From: Pampus argenteus
Lineage: Eukaryota; Chordata; Actinopteri; Scombriformes; Stromateidae
Direction: 5' to 3'
Length of the DNA stretch: 64,000 nucleotides
Assembly: GCA_036937835.1 (NCBI GenBank)
Contig: CM072877.1
Coordinates: 16,732,001 to 16,796,000, forward strand
How positions within the stretch are numbered: the stretch's first letter is position 1; every line of letters begins with the position of its first letter. Of this stretch, positions 11,261 to 24,600 are shown piece after piece. Made by a program: the position numbers and the translations under genes. The notes under the pieces are model-generated. The model made no database searches. It was not told the origin of the DNA and saw only the letters and a list, made by a program, of their open reading frames with translations.

Positions 11261-12469
11261 ATAGATTTTAAATAGCTTTGTTGCTGTCACATAACGCTCC
11301 CTGATTGAAACAACTTATTTTTCCTTTTGTTTTCTTCGGATCTAGGCTCCGTATTATTGCTTCATGGGGGTGATTCCACTGTAGGCCATGAGCCATGGGG
11401 CTTATTTTTCTCAACATAAAAGACATCTTTCAGCTTTTATTTTGCTCCCCAAAACATCATTACTGAGTCAGGAAGCTGATCAAATGGAAAAGACTCATCA
11501 CACAGTCAAAGCTCCCTCAGTCATCCTTGGAGTTTCCCCCACATGAGCCCGATGGGTCTATCAATAGATAACAAGGCTTCAGCGACTCAACAGCCATTAG
11601 TACCTGCACGATAAATGCACAGTGACATCTCTGTTTAGACAAATGGCTGACAGCTCATAAAGTGGAAATGGTGAAGTGTTACTTCCCATGTTGCTCATTA
11701 ACACAGAGCGCTTATCAGCCTATCAGTCATATGACAGCTGCCAACAATATTATCATGCATGTTCAGGCCAATATTAAGCCTATAATTGCAGCATCAGAGG
11801 TTTACGCTGCATTAAAAACTGCCCCCACTTATTCACACATATGCTACTACTAGTACTATCACATAATTGATTAAATACTTGGCTCAATTAGAAGTCAGAT
11901 TGCTGAAATAATGCGATTGCGCCCTCTGTTGGTTAATCACTATAAGTAACTGAGAAGCTAAAGTGCCATTTTACCATGTTTCCAAATGTGTTTTAAGATT
12001 AAATGGTGCATACAAAAAAAACCAAAGCTGGTTACCTTACAGTTGAGAGGCAGCAGATGCACCTATATGAGCTAAATCCTTGAAAATAAACTGGAAGAGG
12101 CAGCCACAACTAAATCCCACTAATCTGCACCCAAAGGCCAATGCATAAAATCTGATTTGATTTTGTCGTAGGATTTATTGGTTGACATGTCCATGTGGAA
12201 GCAGAACTTTAACTAAAATTATTATATGGTGAATTTAAAAAGTACATTTCGTGGAAGTTAAACATCCGGTTTCTTGACGAGTCAAAGTGGAGGGATGTAG
12301 AGACGCTGGTCCTGAAGAGGGAGATGTTTTACTAATGTGGGCACTTCAAGGTCAAGAAGGTTAAATCAGGAACTAGACTGGAAGCCATATTTGTAGTCCA
12401 GCCTACTGGGTTACGTTTGTTCTCGAAGAACATTCTTGTATAGGAACATTTTGTTAAATAGTTTAAATT

Positions 12470-12640
12470 AGTTTAAGGTTCAAGTCTGTTTTTAACTTAA
12501 GTCAGGTGACCATATAAACATTGAAAGTTTTATTCTATATATTCGTTCATCATGTTCATACTGACTTCTGTATGACTGACTTTGGACAGATGAAGCCTCA
12601 TATTAGCTTCAGAAAAACTTAAACCCTAAAGAATGCATAA
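12470..12640 (+). mobile_element. Fold-back MITE, diverged copy
   Basis: caagtctgtttttaacttaa, gtcaggtgaccatataaaca, gttcatactgacttc and gaagcctcatattagcttca appear in the order typical of the family found at 22960-23757. Internal parts are deleted. Confidence 0.55.
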
Positions 12641-13644
12641 TTTGTATTTACGGTCATTTATGTTAGGTGAGTTATCAATGGACTGGACCTGATGACTGGT
12701 GACTAAACCATTGTGTTTTTATTTTGGATGGTTTTACTCCCGGCTAACTGTGATTAATGATGCTAGACATTTCTCTGTCTGTTGGAGAACATGTCTAATG
12801 ATAAAGAGACTAGCTATCTATTAACAGTTCCTGGAAAGAGATTCCCATCTGGCAGTATCAGTGTTACAAGACATTTATCTCTACTGCAGTGAAGTCAGAT
12901 GGTTCACAGTCTCACTATCTGATTATTACAGCTGCTTAGAAAACGAGCCGGTCTGTGATGAATCAGAGTTGTATTTAAAGAAAACATCGGATATTTTACG
13001 TTATATTAAGTCCAGGGCAGCCTGATTACACAAAATCAAGACAATAACTACATAAAATAGGTTGTGGAGAGGCTTGAAGTGAAGAGTTTTTTCCTTTTTT
13101 TCTGCCTCAAGGAAATGTGAAAGAAAAAAACTCTCTAAATACTCCACAATCAATCATAAAACAAGATGATGCAATCTAACATGCAGGGTAGCCTGGATGA
13201 GACTGACACCCTGAAATAAATCCTCTTTCAGATGTTGTTTTTTGATCATTAATCAAAGATTTAAAAAAAAGACAATCCTTGACACCCAGTATAAATCTTT
13301 AAGAAGATTGTGCAAGTACCTATTCAAGACGTGTGAAATCGTACCCTTACACTTCTTGGCATGAATCATGGTATTTAATTAAATTTTTGTTCAAAACAAT
13401 AACATCACTTCAATGTCTTTATAAATGGATGATCCTTTCTTAATATCTAGATGCCTTGAAACTAATTCCACTGTGGCTCGTTAGAAATGCCAACCTATCG
13501 TCAGGTCAACGTATCAGAGGGACCAATTATGTACTTCTAGCCTTGTAAGGATGTTCTGTTCACTTGTTGCTGTCTAGATTTATAGATCCTCTCCGGACAT
13601 TTTAAATATAGATATTTTAAAAAACAAAAAACTTCTCCCAGAAA

Positions 13645-13870
13645 AATCCAAATCAAGTCTCAGTGTGTTTGTTTCCACATCATACTTGAATATAAATTGC
13701 ATACCAGATCATGATTGGCTCCAAACTCTTTTTATGGTGAGCACAGACACATTTCCTCCATCAGCTGATGATGAAAGTGTCTCGTGTCAAATTATGCACA
13801 AACATCATTCAGCAAAGCTCAAATATCCAACAGGAGGAACAAGTAAAACACATTTTTGAGTGGAGGAGGA
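13645..13870 (+). repeat. Dispersed repeat, copy 1
   Basis: It shares gtttccacatcatacttg and the 3' block aaaacacatttttgagtggagg with 53850-54055, with a similar internal order (tgtctcgtgtcaaa / caaatatccaacag). It appears to be a degraded interspersed element, probably a non-autonomous DNA transposon. Confidence 0.5.
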
Positions 13871-16558
13871 CTTTAAAGTAGTGCACTCTTAAATTATAAA
13901 TATCAGAAAGTGAACCAAACTCATATCATACTTCATATCATAAACCCAACAAAACGTAAGAAGCCTTAGTAGTAGTAGTAAGTCTGTTTAATTCACTAAT
14001 TGTTAACAGGATTCACATCACAACACATATTATACACATATCCCTTACAGCAGAAGATACAGTCAGTTTTGGACGTGTGTCACTGCAATAAAATAACAAT
14101 GGACTGGTGGTTGGACGGACGGCTGTGGACAAGGACATTCACTTATTAAAGCTGTAGTGTCAGACTGTAGCATATCGCTGGTGTGTACGTAGTGTTGCAC
14201 CACTTGTGAACGCCGCTTGTACATGTTTCACAAATGCTTTTTCCATTGACTCAAATTACATAGTCGTTTCATAAATAAATACTTATGCTACGCTTCACCA
14301 AAAATGTATGTGTATGCTGCGCATTGCTAAATATGATACCTGAGAGCTGGAGGTGATGTGAGAATATTCACAGCAGTCGCTCACCAGCCAATAAAAGACT
14401 TAAGATAGAAACGGCTGTAAGAGGTACGTGTAATCAATTATTCCCGAAGCATCCTTATTACTCATGACACAACAGAGGCAAGGCAACAGAACAACACAAA
14501 AACAAAGCACACATCGCTGACCGCTGCATATCTTCTTTGAGTGACAAAGGCAAACCGTTACTCCCTGAATCAAGACACTGTTCCTCATTAAATGTTAATG
14601 GTGGAGTAGAGTGTACTAATTAAGACTCCTAATAAACACAGAACAATCAGCAGATAGGAACACATTTGAAAAATAATTAAAAACACACTTTTTTTTTGTT
14701 TTTGTTTTTTTACATAATGTCCCGCAAAGTCTGCAGCCACAACTTTGGCTACCGACCGCTTGATCGTGAGGAACAATACGTGAACAAGCTGAGCTGCTCT
14801 CATGCATCTTTTAAATGCTACTGAATGTGGAGAGCAGGAATGCCTCAAGTGAGCAATCAGCAACGCTTAAAACAAACTGAAAATATATAAAAGCATAAAA
14901 CAAAATAAAATAAAATAAATAGAGAAAACCGTCTTTATCTTTGGGCTTCTTACAACATACATTCCCCCGATGTTAAAAATGCCCGAGTACGTTTGAAAAT
15001 GCATTCAGGCTGCAGTTCAGAGTTGCTCGTACACAGTAATGCTGCTAAAATCACTCGTACACAGTAATGCTGCAATACTAAAATCACTCAGTTGGTATTT
15101 GTACCTCAGACTTATCATTTGTTTGGTTGGACAAGCAGCTGAAGATTTTTTGGGTCTCTCAATAACTGTTTTTTTTTCTGAATGAAATTAAATGACGACT
15201 GATCTAACATCTGTTCCTTAAGTCTAGATGCAGCTGTGACTGTAATAATTATAATCATCAGTTAATACGCCATGATTTTCTTACTAAAAAAGCTTGATCT
15301 ATCCAAAGGTCATATAATCAACCTGCCTCAATTCAACAATCGTTTCCTGATGTACTTAAATAAATTAAACTAATTCCTAAGAAAAACTATCAACTCACAT
15401 ATTATCAACAGAAACATCCTAGTAGTCTATTAAAAATCTGACATAACGGGGAAAAAAACACTTAAGGTGTCTTTACTGGAGGTTATTTACAGATCTGTGT
15501 TGTAATTGTCTGCATGGTTTAAAAGGTTGGACAGTTTTCTCCCCCAAAACACTGATGATCAAGTATTCTTCACCTCAGCTAAAACTGACTATTAATTAAA
15601 CAAAACAAGAAAATACATGCATGCTTAGTCTGGACTGACCTAAAGGTTTAAAAAGATCCCCAATTATATTAGTTAACGTTAGAGCTGTAAAGCATTGATA
15701 TCAATGTTGGAAATGAGACACCAAACACAGGATGACACACAGTTCAAGTCTGACCTGAATATTCACTCGTGCTTTCAGCTCATTCACACTTGTTTTCTCG
15801 TGCAAAGCTTAACTTTACTTTTAACATTAACAAATGATGAGAAATGTCCATCCGTTGTCCTAATATTGACACTAGAGTACCTTCTTGTTTTATGAATAAA
15901 GTAGTTGAAGCAGCTGAGGTTTATATACTTATACTTTTGGAAGAAATTAGTCTTTTGGGGGGGTTAAATAATCTCCATGGAACAGAGTTTCTCAAAAGGT
16001 TCTCAGTGATAAAGGGACTTATCTATATTTGACCTTTCTTTACCGCCTGCACAACTCAGACAACTCTGAATCACAGCCTGAAAGTCATAGCGAATGACGT
16101 CAAGTCAAATATGTACATTTTACAATCACATTTGTTCAAATCTATTCAGATTTCCTAAAAGGCTCGAGCTACGAAGATGTAACTCGCAAAATCTTTCCCG
16201 CAAAAAAAAGAAAGAAACAAAGGGAGTAAAACCGACAGCAGCAAAACAACAAAGAGAAACAAATAATAAATACAACGCATAGGAAGAATTAAAGAACATA
16301 AAATCAAACCGCACAAAATAAAAGGTATCAAGTCGCAATGACAGATCCCATTCACACGTCAACGTCAGACTGTTTGGATACTAAAGAACAAGAATGCAGT
16401 TGTTTAATTAAATAAATAAACTCAGTACTGTTGTTATGTGGTGACAGAAATGGAGGAGAGGGAAGGAGCAAACGAGGTAGAGGTAGGATGGATGGAGGAC
16501 ATGGAGAACAAAAATATCCCTCAGTTAGAAAAGAAGAAGAAGAGGAAGATGGGAGGCC

Positions 16559-19500
16559 TCACTCTGGAGCCCCGTTTGTTGTTCCTGTCATCCTCTCTTC
16601 GTCCCCTTGTTTCTGATGCTGCAGTCTGGCATAAGTCACTGCGTCTCCCCTGAGAGAGAAGGAAAAGGAAAAAAGGGGAAGGAAGAAAGGACGGCGAGAG
16701 AGAAGGACGGTAATAAAAAGTTAAAAGGGAGAGGCGGGTAGAAACAAAGCGAAAGCAGGAATGACAGATGTTAACTGCAAGTTTATTACATGGCTCACCT
16801 TGTCAAAAGTTAATTTGCATGAATAAAGAGGCTCAATAAAAATATTAATACGTTAAATATAAAAATAATATTAACAGATTATAAGGTGACACGTTGCCTT
16901 TAATATGGGAGCCTGAGATTGTTTTTAGGGGTGGGACATCGGGAGATAAAAGTAATTACAAAATGAACAGATTGTATTCAAATTGATGTTAAAATAAGTT
17001 ACTAACTACTGACAGATGTCTTACTTTTTGCCTAAAGATGCAAGACCGTACAGAACTCCTGTTGCAAAGGCGATGGCATTTCCAAACAAGGTTGTAAAGG
17101 AGAAACTCAAGAATACCGGAAAGAGAGCCATCCTGAAAATTAACAACCAAGAGGCAGCGGACAAGACAAAAACCAGTAAATCATATGACAGTAAGTACAT
17201 GCTGCAGATAAAAGAACCACATTCCCCAAAAATATGTGCAGCAATGTTTGAATTTGAAATTCACACAGCAAAAATGTCATTTTTCATACAGTGAAGCGCA
17301 CTCGCCAGTGACATAAACAAGTGTATGATGCATAGCTGTTCTCACCCGCAGTAGAAGAAGGCTTTCTGCCAGGGCTTGAATTTGTCTGCACGGGCGGCCA
17401 CTGCATTAGCAAACTCTATGAACTGGCAACAAAACGGGACTTCACACAGGAACAGCACAAAGGCGTTCAACCTTGAGACGGGAGGAGACAGGACACAAAC
17501 ACAGCAGTGAGTCAAACCTGTGCATCGACTCAAAACGCTGCCTCAAATCATGGAGGAATTTCACTCATCATTTAAAAGGTATTAAAACTGAGCTGGAACA
17601 ATGGTGATAAAATACTAGCTTTGTTTTACTTGTAATGACAAGAAATGGCAACAATTTTCTCCACATCTCTGTCATTTGAGCACAATGAGGCTACACGAGA
17701 CTCCTGCTTTCTATGGATGTAAGGTAACACATATGTTGTAAATGGAGGAAAGTAAATGAACAGGTAATACAAGTGCATAATGCCTGGATATCTAAACAGT
17801 AAAGCTCTCATGGGTAAAATCACTTATTCATCTTATACTGGCTCTTTATACAGGCCGTTTTAGCTTTTACTCCTTATTCTTTATTAAAAATGGAAACTTC
17901 TCAGATACGTCTGTAAGCCTGAATGTGATCTGAAATATAGTGACCAACCCATGGAACAAACACAGGAGCAGAGTTGGAGCCCTGGCTTTTGACTTGCAGG
18001 CAGCATATTTACATATGTTCATCTTTGGCCATGTTTAACATAAACATCTGACCTCATAACAGTATATAAATGACACAAAAATGACAAAAAAAACACGATA
18101 TATCCCCTTTAAGAAAGTTTGTATGTGACTTTCAGTGCTTACTAAAACATTAGGAGGAACCAGCACACATGTGTGTCAGTATGTTAGAGGGTGACTCCCT
18201 AGCCAAACTATAAGTGAATAAATATTGTCTAATTGTGTAAAATAAATAATCATAAGGCTGTTTAAGACACCATTTTTCTTGTGTGACTGTTCTGACAGTG
18301 AGAAGTGGTTTTATAGTGCATTTATACAAGCAGCAACAAAAATCTGTGTTTAAGACTTACACCATCCAAACTCCGGCGGCAATGTTCAAAGGGTTCACAG
18401 TGACGCAGTTCCACACTCCTGAGATGGCACAGGCTGCATGATCACAGAAACAAGGTTAGAGTCCATCTAAAAACAAGGCTTAAGTTAAAACAGATGCAGG
18501 ACATTATTTAGACATTGACATTTTATTTATGGACCATTTCAGTGGGAAGATCAGATCTTAAACTCAAGTGTTAAATCAGCATATAAATTAACACTTAGTC
18601 ATGCTCAGGACTGTTTGAACACAAGAAAAATCAGCAATGTGGAACATATGGGGCATGTGTGTAGACTCTGTGAACAGCAAACACACAGATGAATGTTTGT
18701 CATGAGCAACACATTCATTTTACATATTAAAAGCAACTGAATATCTTGAAGAAAAAAAAAAACAGAGATTAAAATGCTGGAATCCAGCTTTCATATCTAG
18801 ATTTAAGGCCTATTATGAAACATGCTTGGTTAGAAAATCAATTTCTCATATTAAATTTGAAACACAAATTACAACCGTGTCACAATCAAAGCAGGCTTTT
18901 CATGTACAAGATAATTTCAGACAGATTCCTTAAACGATAACTATGAGTATTGTATTAAATTAAATCTTTTGCTGTGGTTGTGACTTTTAAGTTATTTCAA
19001 TGCAACTGCAACTAATAATAGTTTTGTCCACAAGTTCTCAGCAAATATTTAGAGCAAGTCCAATATGATGCCTTCAAATGTTATAATTATCATTATTATA
19101 AGTCCAACTAGAATTATGACTTATTTTTAAAATCATAAAATAAAAATACGTCATCTTACGTGAAACACAATCAGTTATTTTGGAGAAATTGTAAACATAA
19201 GGCTCAGGTTGAAAATTAGCGATATGACAGGATTTCATCAACTAATTTTTCAAACACGGGTATATATCCAGTGAGATTAATAACAAGCAGATAACATGCA
19301 AACTAGCTCACACTGATTGCTTGTACTATGTGTACAGAATACAGCAGTTTCAGTCTCATGCCTGGTGTCTATGTGAAGTTTCATGCCATACAAGCATATC
19401 CTGCTCCTTTCCAACCCTCCTTAATAATACAGAGCCCATTGAATATGCATTGCCCCAGGTGGTTAATGTGATACAGCTACTGTGACTCTGGTGTCACTGT

Positions 19501-20133
19501 GAAGGATAGAGAGAGAGAGAGACAGACAGACAGAGGCAGGCAGGAGCGCTGCAATGCTGCTGGAAAACTGCAAAGCCAGCAAGAAAAAAACAAATAAATC
19601 TATCCCACACTGACTCCTGAGGGAAGGAGTCAAAGAGCCTGATGTGAACTTGATGGGTTCATATCATGAGGTTAATTTAGCAGTAATAAAATATTATGGA
19701 GTGAGGCAGCCAGCCAAACAGGCGGTGGCTGCTGCAATGAAGTGGGGGGACAATGGACAGTGATGAAGCTTTTGTGTAACCTGGTAAATGCTCAATCAAT
19801 AATTTTTTTTCCCCAAATAATAATCTGATGCCTGTTATTTCTCTGCTCTCATCTTCATATTAAAAGACATTGAAATCTATCAATTAATCACAAAAAAATG
19901 ACCTGCCTGCCACAGAAAATATCAACTAAATGTCAGTGAAGTGACTCCACTTGTATTCACTGTACATATGTGGCAGGATGTATCACTTCTTTAATTAAAA
20001 CAAATTGATTTGATAACTACTTACATATTCCTCCGAGGACCCCAGCTATTTTGCAGAGCCATCGGTACCACCAGGTCATGCCATCATCCTCCGGAGTGGA
20101 TTTAGTGGCCGCTGCAGCCTCTTCAGAGCTCAT
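16559..20133 (-). CDS. cacfd1: Calcium channel flower homologue
   Basis: Cacfd1 is the vertebrate relative of Drosophila Flower, a small multi-pass protein of synaptic and endocytic vesicle membranes linked to Ca2+ entry, endocytosis and cell fitness. Coding exons on the minus strand: 20025-20133, 18361-18433, 17346-17471, 17025-17132 and 16559-16649. They have consensus splice sites and closing phases (507 nt, 168 aa; human about 172). The N-terminus MSSEEAAAATKSTPEDDGM leads into TWWYRWLCKIAGVLGG. Hydrophobic segments lie near residues 28-49, 53-70 and 104-135. The family motif LCEVPFCCQFIEFAN spans residues 69-83, with acidic E71 at the position proposed for the pore. The cytosolic tail has YARLQ, a YxxPhi-like endocytic signal. 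The start is the only methionine before the TWWYRW block. The gene lies downstream of ptcd2 in the same direction. I see no defects. Confidence 0.97.
17870..18115 (-). repeat. Dispersed repeat family B, copy 1 (cacfd1 intron 2)
   Basis: On the minus strand it reads ...ttatgaggtcagatgtttat, gttaaacatggcc, tgcaagtcaaaagcc and atatttcagatcacattc. These blocks recur in the same order at 47653-47960 and the last part also at 38648-38740. It is a degraded interspersed element. Confidence 0.6.
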
Positions 20134-20670
20134 TGTTTGTTTCTGGCAAAGTTAGCTAAAGCTACCCAGTATTTACAAATGAAGCTACCTAACAATAGCT
20201 AAGTTAGCTAAAGCTCAGGACACTAACTGGTAACTTATAACAACACGAGGGGGGTGTCTATTACTGAAACTAGATGTAAATTCAACTTTTTTAAAAAGTA
20301 TTTTTTTTCTTCTTTTCTTTGTGTATTCGCGTTGGCTGATGTTACCAGCAGTTTTTCCACACAGCCTCCCCCGTCAGTCAAGTACCAGCTAACCGGCTAG
20401 CTGCCACCAGCTGCCGCTAGGTGGATATATATCACCGCTGCATCCGTCCCCAACTCTTTAATAATCATATAAATAAACAACAACAACACTTAAGTCGTTT
20501 TCTACTATGTTATAACTGTACACTACTGTCTGGTTGTTTGGGTATCAAGCAGTTCAGCTGGCTGCTCCGTTGTTCTCCTCCCTGGCTGCTCAGCCGATGT
20601 GCGCGGTGCATTGTGGGAGGAATTTCATGTGCGCCATAGTTTGTTTACATGTTGGGAGGAGTCCCGTCAA
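20134..20670 (-). promoter_or_regulatory. cacfd1: cacfd1 5'UTR and promoter
   Basis: This is the sequence upstream of the cacfd1 start. A run of gctagctgccaccagctgcc-type sequence gives way to a CpG-containing block around 20595-20650. There, TCCCACAATGCA on the gene strand (20608-20619) differs by one base from the ZNF143/THAP11 core TCCCAGAATGCA. No TATA box is evident. The transcription start is inferred to lie at about 20400-20600. Confidence 0.4.
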
Positions 20671-20910
20671 CAGATTTGGGCTTTTAATAAATATCTTTTA
20701 CTACATATATATGGTTGAATCAGCGTGGAGATTAAAGGCTTGCAGCTTACATTTTAATATAATATAAAGAAACCACACATGTTTAATAAAAACAATAAGG
20801 GCCCTTCATTTTATGAATGTAATAGTTTGTTAAATTGAGTATACATGTATTTAATAGAAAACACAGGAAGCAGGATGAGGCTGACACAGGGCAAATGTGG
20901 ATGTTTTCGT

Positions 20911-20916
20911 TTTATT
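20911..20916 (-). terminator. ptcd2: ptcd2 poly(A) signal AATAAA
   Basis: AATAAA on the minus strand lies about 760 nt past the ptcd2 stop, with TG/T-rich sequence (ctgtgtcag, ctgtgttttc) in the following 50 nt as a downstream element. It would end ptcd2 only about 300 bp before the inferred cacfd1 promoter. Confidence 0.45.
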
Positions 20917-21673
20917 TCACAATAAATGTCTACAACCTTCCTTTCGTTCCTCCACATGGTTTGAAAAGTTCACTGAAATACCTTCAAAGTGGTTCGTGTT
21001 TTGGTATTTTGGTTGGTTGGAGTATTTTAAGAGTGAGATGCATGGTTGTCATCTTTAAAAAAAACTAAAGTTTTACATTACATATTATTGTCAAGTCTGG
21101 GAATAACCCTGATGATGTCACAGTGATGTCATGCATCTAATTTAATGGGAAACATTTTAAAACTGAGCATGTGGAGGCTTATCATGGATGAAAGATGCTA
21201 TTGAGTTGCACTGTGAGAATAGTAGGATCGTGCGTGCTTGACAAAATGAGGTTAGGATGAGTTCAACAAGGCACAGTACAGAATCAATGGAGTGTCCCTT
21301 TAAAACGCATGAAGAATATCAAGTTTTTACCAGAAATCCAGCTTATCAAAGCAAGACAAAGAATGCTTTTTTTAATTATTAAACATCATATTCATCTTTA
21401 ATCTTTCAATTTCATGTACACAACACATTTTCCACAAATCCTTAAAGGAAAATGTATACCTATTAAGATGCCTACCACACATACATGTACTGTGACCTTT
21501 TGTGACAGGATAGGAACAAATACATTTGGAACCATAGTCTAGTTTGTAAAGGGATGAATGTGTCTGTTTTTAAGGAGAGGTGGATAACTGGGTCAGAGCC
21601 ACTGTTTAAATGACCAACACTTTTCAACCTCATATGACACTAGTTTTGAGTGGCAGCTTTAAGGTAGATTGCC

Positions 21674-24600
21674 TCACTCTGACATCAGAGTGGACTGTAG
21701 AGTCCTTCGGCTGATCCTTCTTTTCCCCATCACAAGTTCTTGTTTCTTCTTCCCCATGGGTGTGTAGCACAGCATGCTATCGAGGGTCTGATGAGTGACC
21801 TGTTTAGCTTGCTGAAGCTGAGACACAATTTGCTCCAATCTCTCCATTTCTGGTCCGTCCTCACTTCGCGAACGCAGCAAATCCACCTGTGGAAAAGGTT
21901 GTGAGAGGTCACCAAGTCACCAATACGACGTGCTTTCTTATCAGATCACACAATAGTAATCAACAAGTAGTAGTAGACGTTTCACGCACCACCTCCTGAG
22001 AAAATTCAGGCTTCCTCACAAAAGAAGGGCATTCAGGCCTGAGGGCTTCAGACAGGATGGAAATGGCCTCTGTGGTTGCTCCTGACATTGCTAATAATAC
22101 GATCTAAATTGCAAGAAAGAAAAAAAAAAAAAAAATCAATTGACAAGAATAATAATAATTTAAAAAAAAACCACTATGTGTACACTGAAGTTGTATGATG
22201 CAAACTTACCTTCAAATTTTGGCATAACCTGCTGTCTGAGCTCATTATTGCTGAATACCACAACTGCGCCTTTTCAATATCATTCTGGTACAAAAAAAAA
22301 AAAAGAAAACATTACTGGTAATATTCTCATCTTTCTGCATGAGGGAAGAGTATAGAAGACACAACTAACCTGCCGAAGAGCTAATGCTACAGCAAAGCAG
22401 TAAGCACGTCTGCAGATGTAGAACCCTTTGACATGACTCCCCTCTAGGAGATCAGTGCAGAGCCTGTAGGACTCCGGTGTGTTCTAAACAACAACAACAA
22501 AAAACAGGACATCATTTCACAGCGAACAGCTAAAAACACAAACTCAGTGCTCTAACACAGTATTTCATTAAAGTCTAGGTAGGTAAACCATTCATTTGAC
22601 AGTTACCAGTTTATAGCAGGTTCCAGAAGCAAGCATCAACGTGTCGCTATTGAACGATAGACCCTGTTTCCTCATGGTTTCTAGCACCTTCAGAGTACCT
22701 GCAGTAGTCAAGGTTTAGTATATTATACACACACATAACCATAATTTCAGCAACAGAACACTGTAAAGTTAATCTGTCACTTACTTTCATGAGAGCCTTT
22801 TGTGAATAACATGTCCATAGCAATGTTAAAGGAGGTGGAATCATTAAAAAATCCTCCCATAGTCTGTTCAGAGAGATGAAAGGAAACATTAATAGACTCA
22901 TCCTGCTATTCATTTATTGTCACTTTGTCATTAGTTAGGATCACAATGCTTTATAGTAAGTTGCCTAAATGACCATTGAAACAAGCTTTTCTCACTGTAA
23001 TCAACCTGTTTATAATGACCAGAAGAAGATCCTCTCCAAATGCACTCACAATGTATGTGATGCATTGAGAAAAAACATATTTAAAAGTTTAGCTGAAGCT
23101 TATATGAGGCTTCACCCATCTGAGGTCGTCAAATAAAGTAGATCTTGTCCACAGTCTTTTTGGTTCTCTTAGAGTCTCGACAGTGTTTTCCTGTTTAGCT
23201 GCAATGAAATTATAGTAACAAAACAAGTGAATTTAGCACTAAAAGACTGTAGCTTTGAAAGATGTTGACTTGATTTTACTAATATGGACAAATAGCTTCA
23301 TATAATCCCCCATCAATACATTCAGAGTGCATTACAGCTACAACGATTAGTTGTTTATTTGCCAACTATTAACTTAATCACCAACTATTTTGACAATCGA
23401 TTATTCATTTAGAGTAATTTTCTTAAACATCACAAAAAAAGTTTTCTAAATCCAGCTGCTCAAATTTATATACTTTATGGTTTCTTTAGTCCTCTGACAG
23501 TAAACTGAAAATCTTTGTATCGTTGTGTTGTGGACTGTCTGCTGGGACAAAAGGACAAAAAAAACTTGATCAATCGGACAAAACAGATTAATAACAAAAG
23601 TGTTAATAAAATAATCGTTAGTTGAAGCCCTAAAGTGCATTATAAAAGGATCTTTTAATGGTCAGTATGATAACAGAGAGAAAAAACATGCATCAGTGTT
23701 CATTTGGGCAACTGATGTTTCAATACAAAATTAAAAAAGTTGTGAAGCTGTCCTTTAATGTAATATTTTACCTCATCAGTAAGTGTAGCAGCAGCCATGT
23801 CCTCCAGACTCAACTCGTAACAGAGTCTCATGAAGACAGGACCAAACTTGAACTCTCCAAATGCCAAATTCCGGTTTTCTGCATGATACCTTTTGAGTGC
23901 AAATTAAAGGATCATACACATTTATCACATAATGACAATGAAGAACATTTTTTGTGTTTTAATGTACCTATGGATGGCATCTCTGGCTATCACCATGTCA
24001 TCTGCAGTCTGGCACAAGTGAAGGAGAAGCTTCAGGTCATCTCGCAGTATCAGCTTCTTACTTTTTAGCTTCTGATTAAACATCTCAATATAATTTCCTG
24101 TAAAACAAGGTGAAAATATAAGCCTCTATGTATCACATCACATGACAAAAAAAAAGATACAGCTTTGTGCCAGTGACGAAAGAAGAAAATACTTTACCTT
24201 TCGATCCAGTGGCAAGGTGCGCCACAGCCAGCTTCCTCTGCTGAAAGTCTTGTAGTCTGATAACATCTTCTGACAACAGATACCGTTTTGCTGCAGAGAA
24301 AAGTCAAGGTGGTACAGTGAGTTAATGAGCACCAGGTAAACAAACAACCAAAGATAAACTAAAATCAACTAATTAAACTCAAGAAAGGCTCTTGAAAGGC
24401 ACTAATAAAAAGTAAAAAGTGGTGTAAGAAGTATTCAGATCATTTACTTGAGTCAATATAAAAACACTCGATTAAAAATGAAAGTTATGCCTTTACAATC
24501 CTACAGATGTAGCATCAGTGTTAGAGCAGCATGTTACTGTTGCTGCAGGTGGAGCTAGTGTCAACTACTTTATATACAGTTAGCTAGTTTAGTCCAGTGG

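Larger units (their letters stand above)
10801..16558. other. Intergenic nos1ap-cacfd1, with cacfd1 3'UTR
   Basis: No conserved coding frame is visible. The part nearest 16558 must contain the cacfd1 3'UTR on the minus strand. No canonical AATAAA was found in the few hundred bases below 16559 on that strand; an ATTAAA-type variant occurs near 16403. The rest contains MITE fragments (listed separately), an AT run near 11093-11118 and AT-rich unique sequence. A short direct duplication, tcgtacacagtaatgctgc, occurs at 15027 and 15055. Confidence 0.6.
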
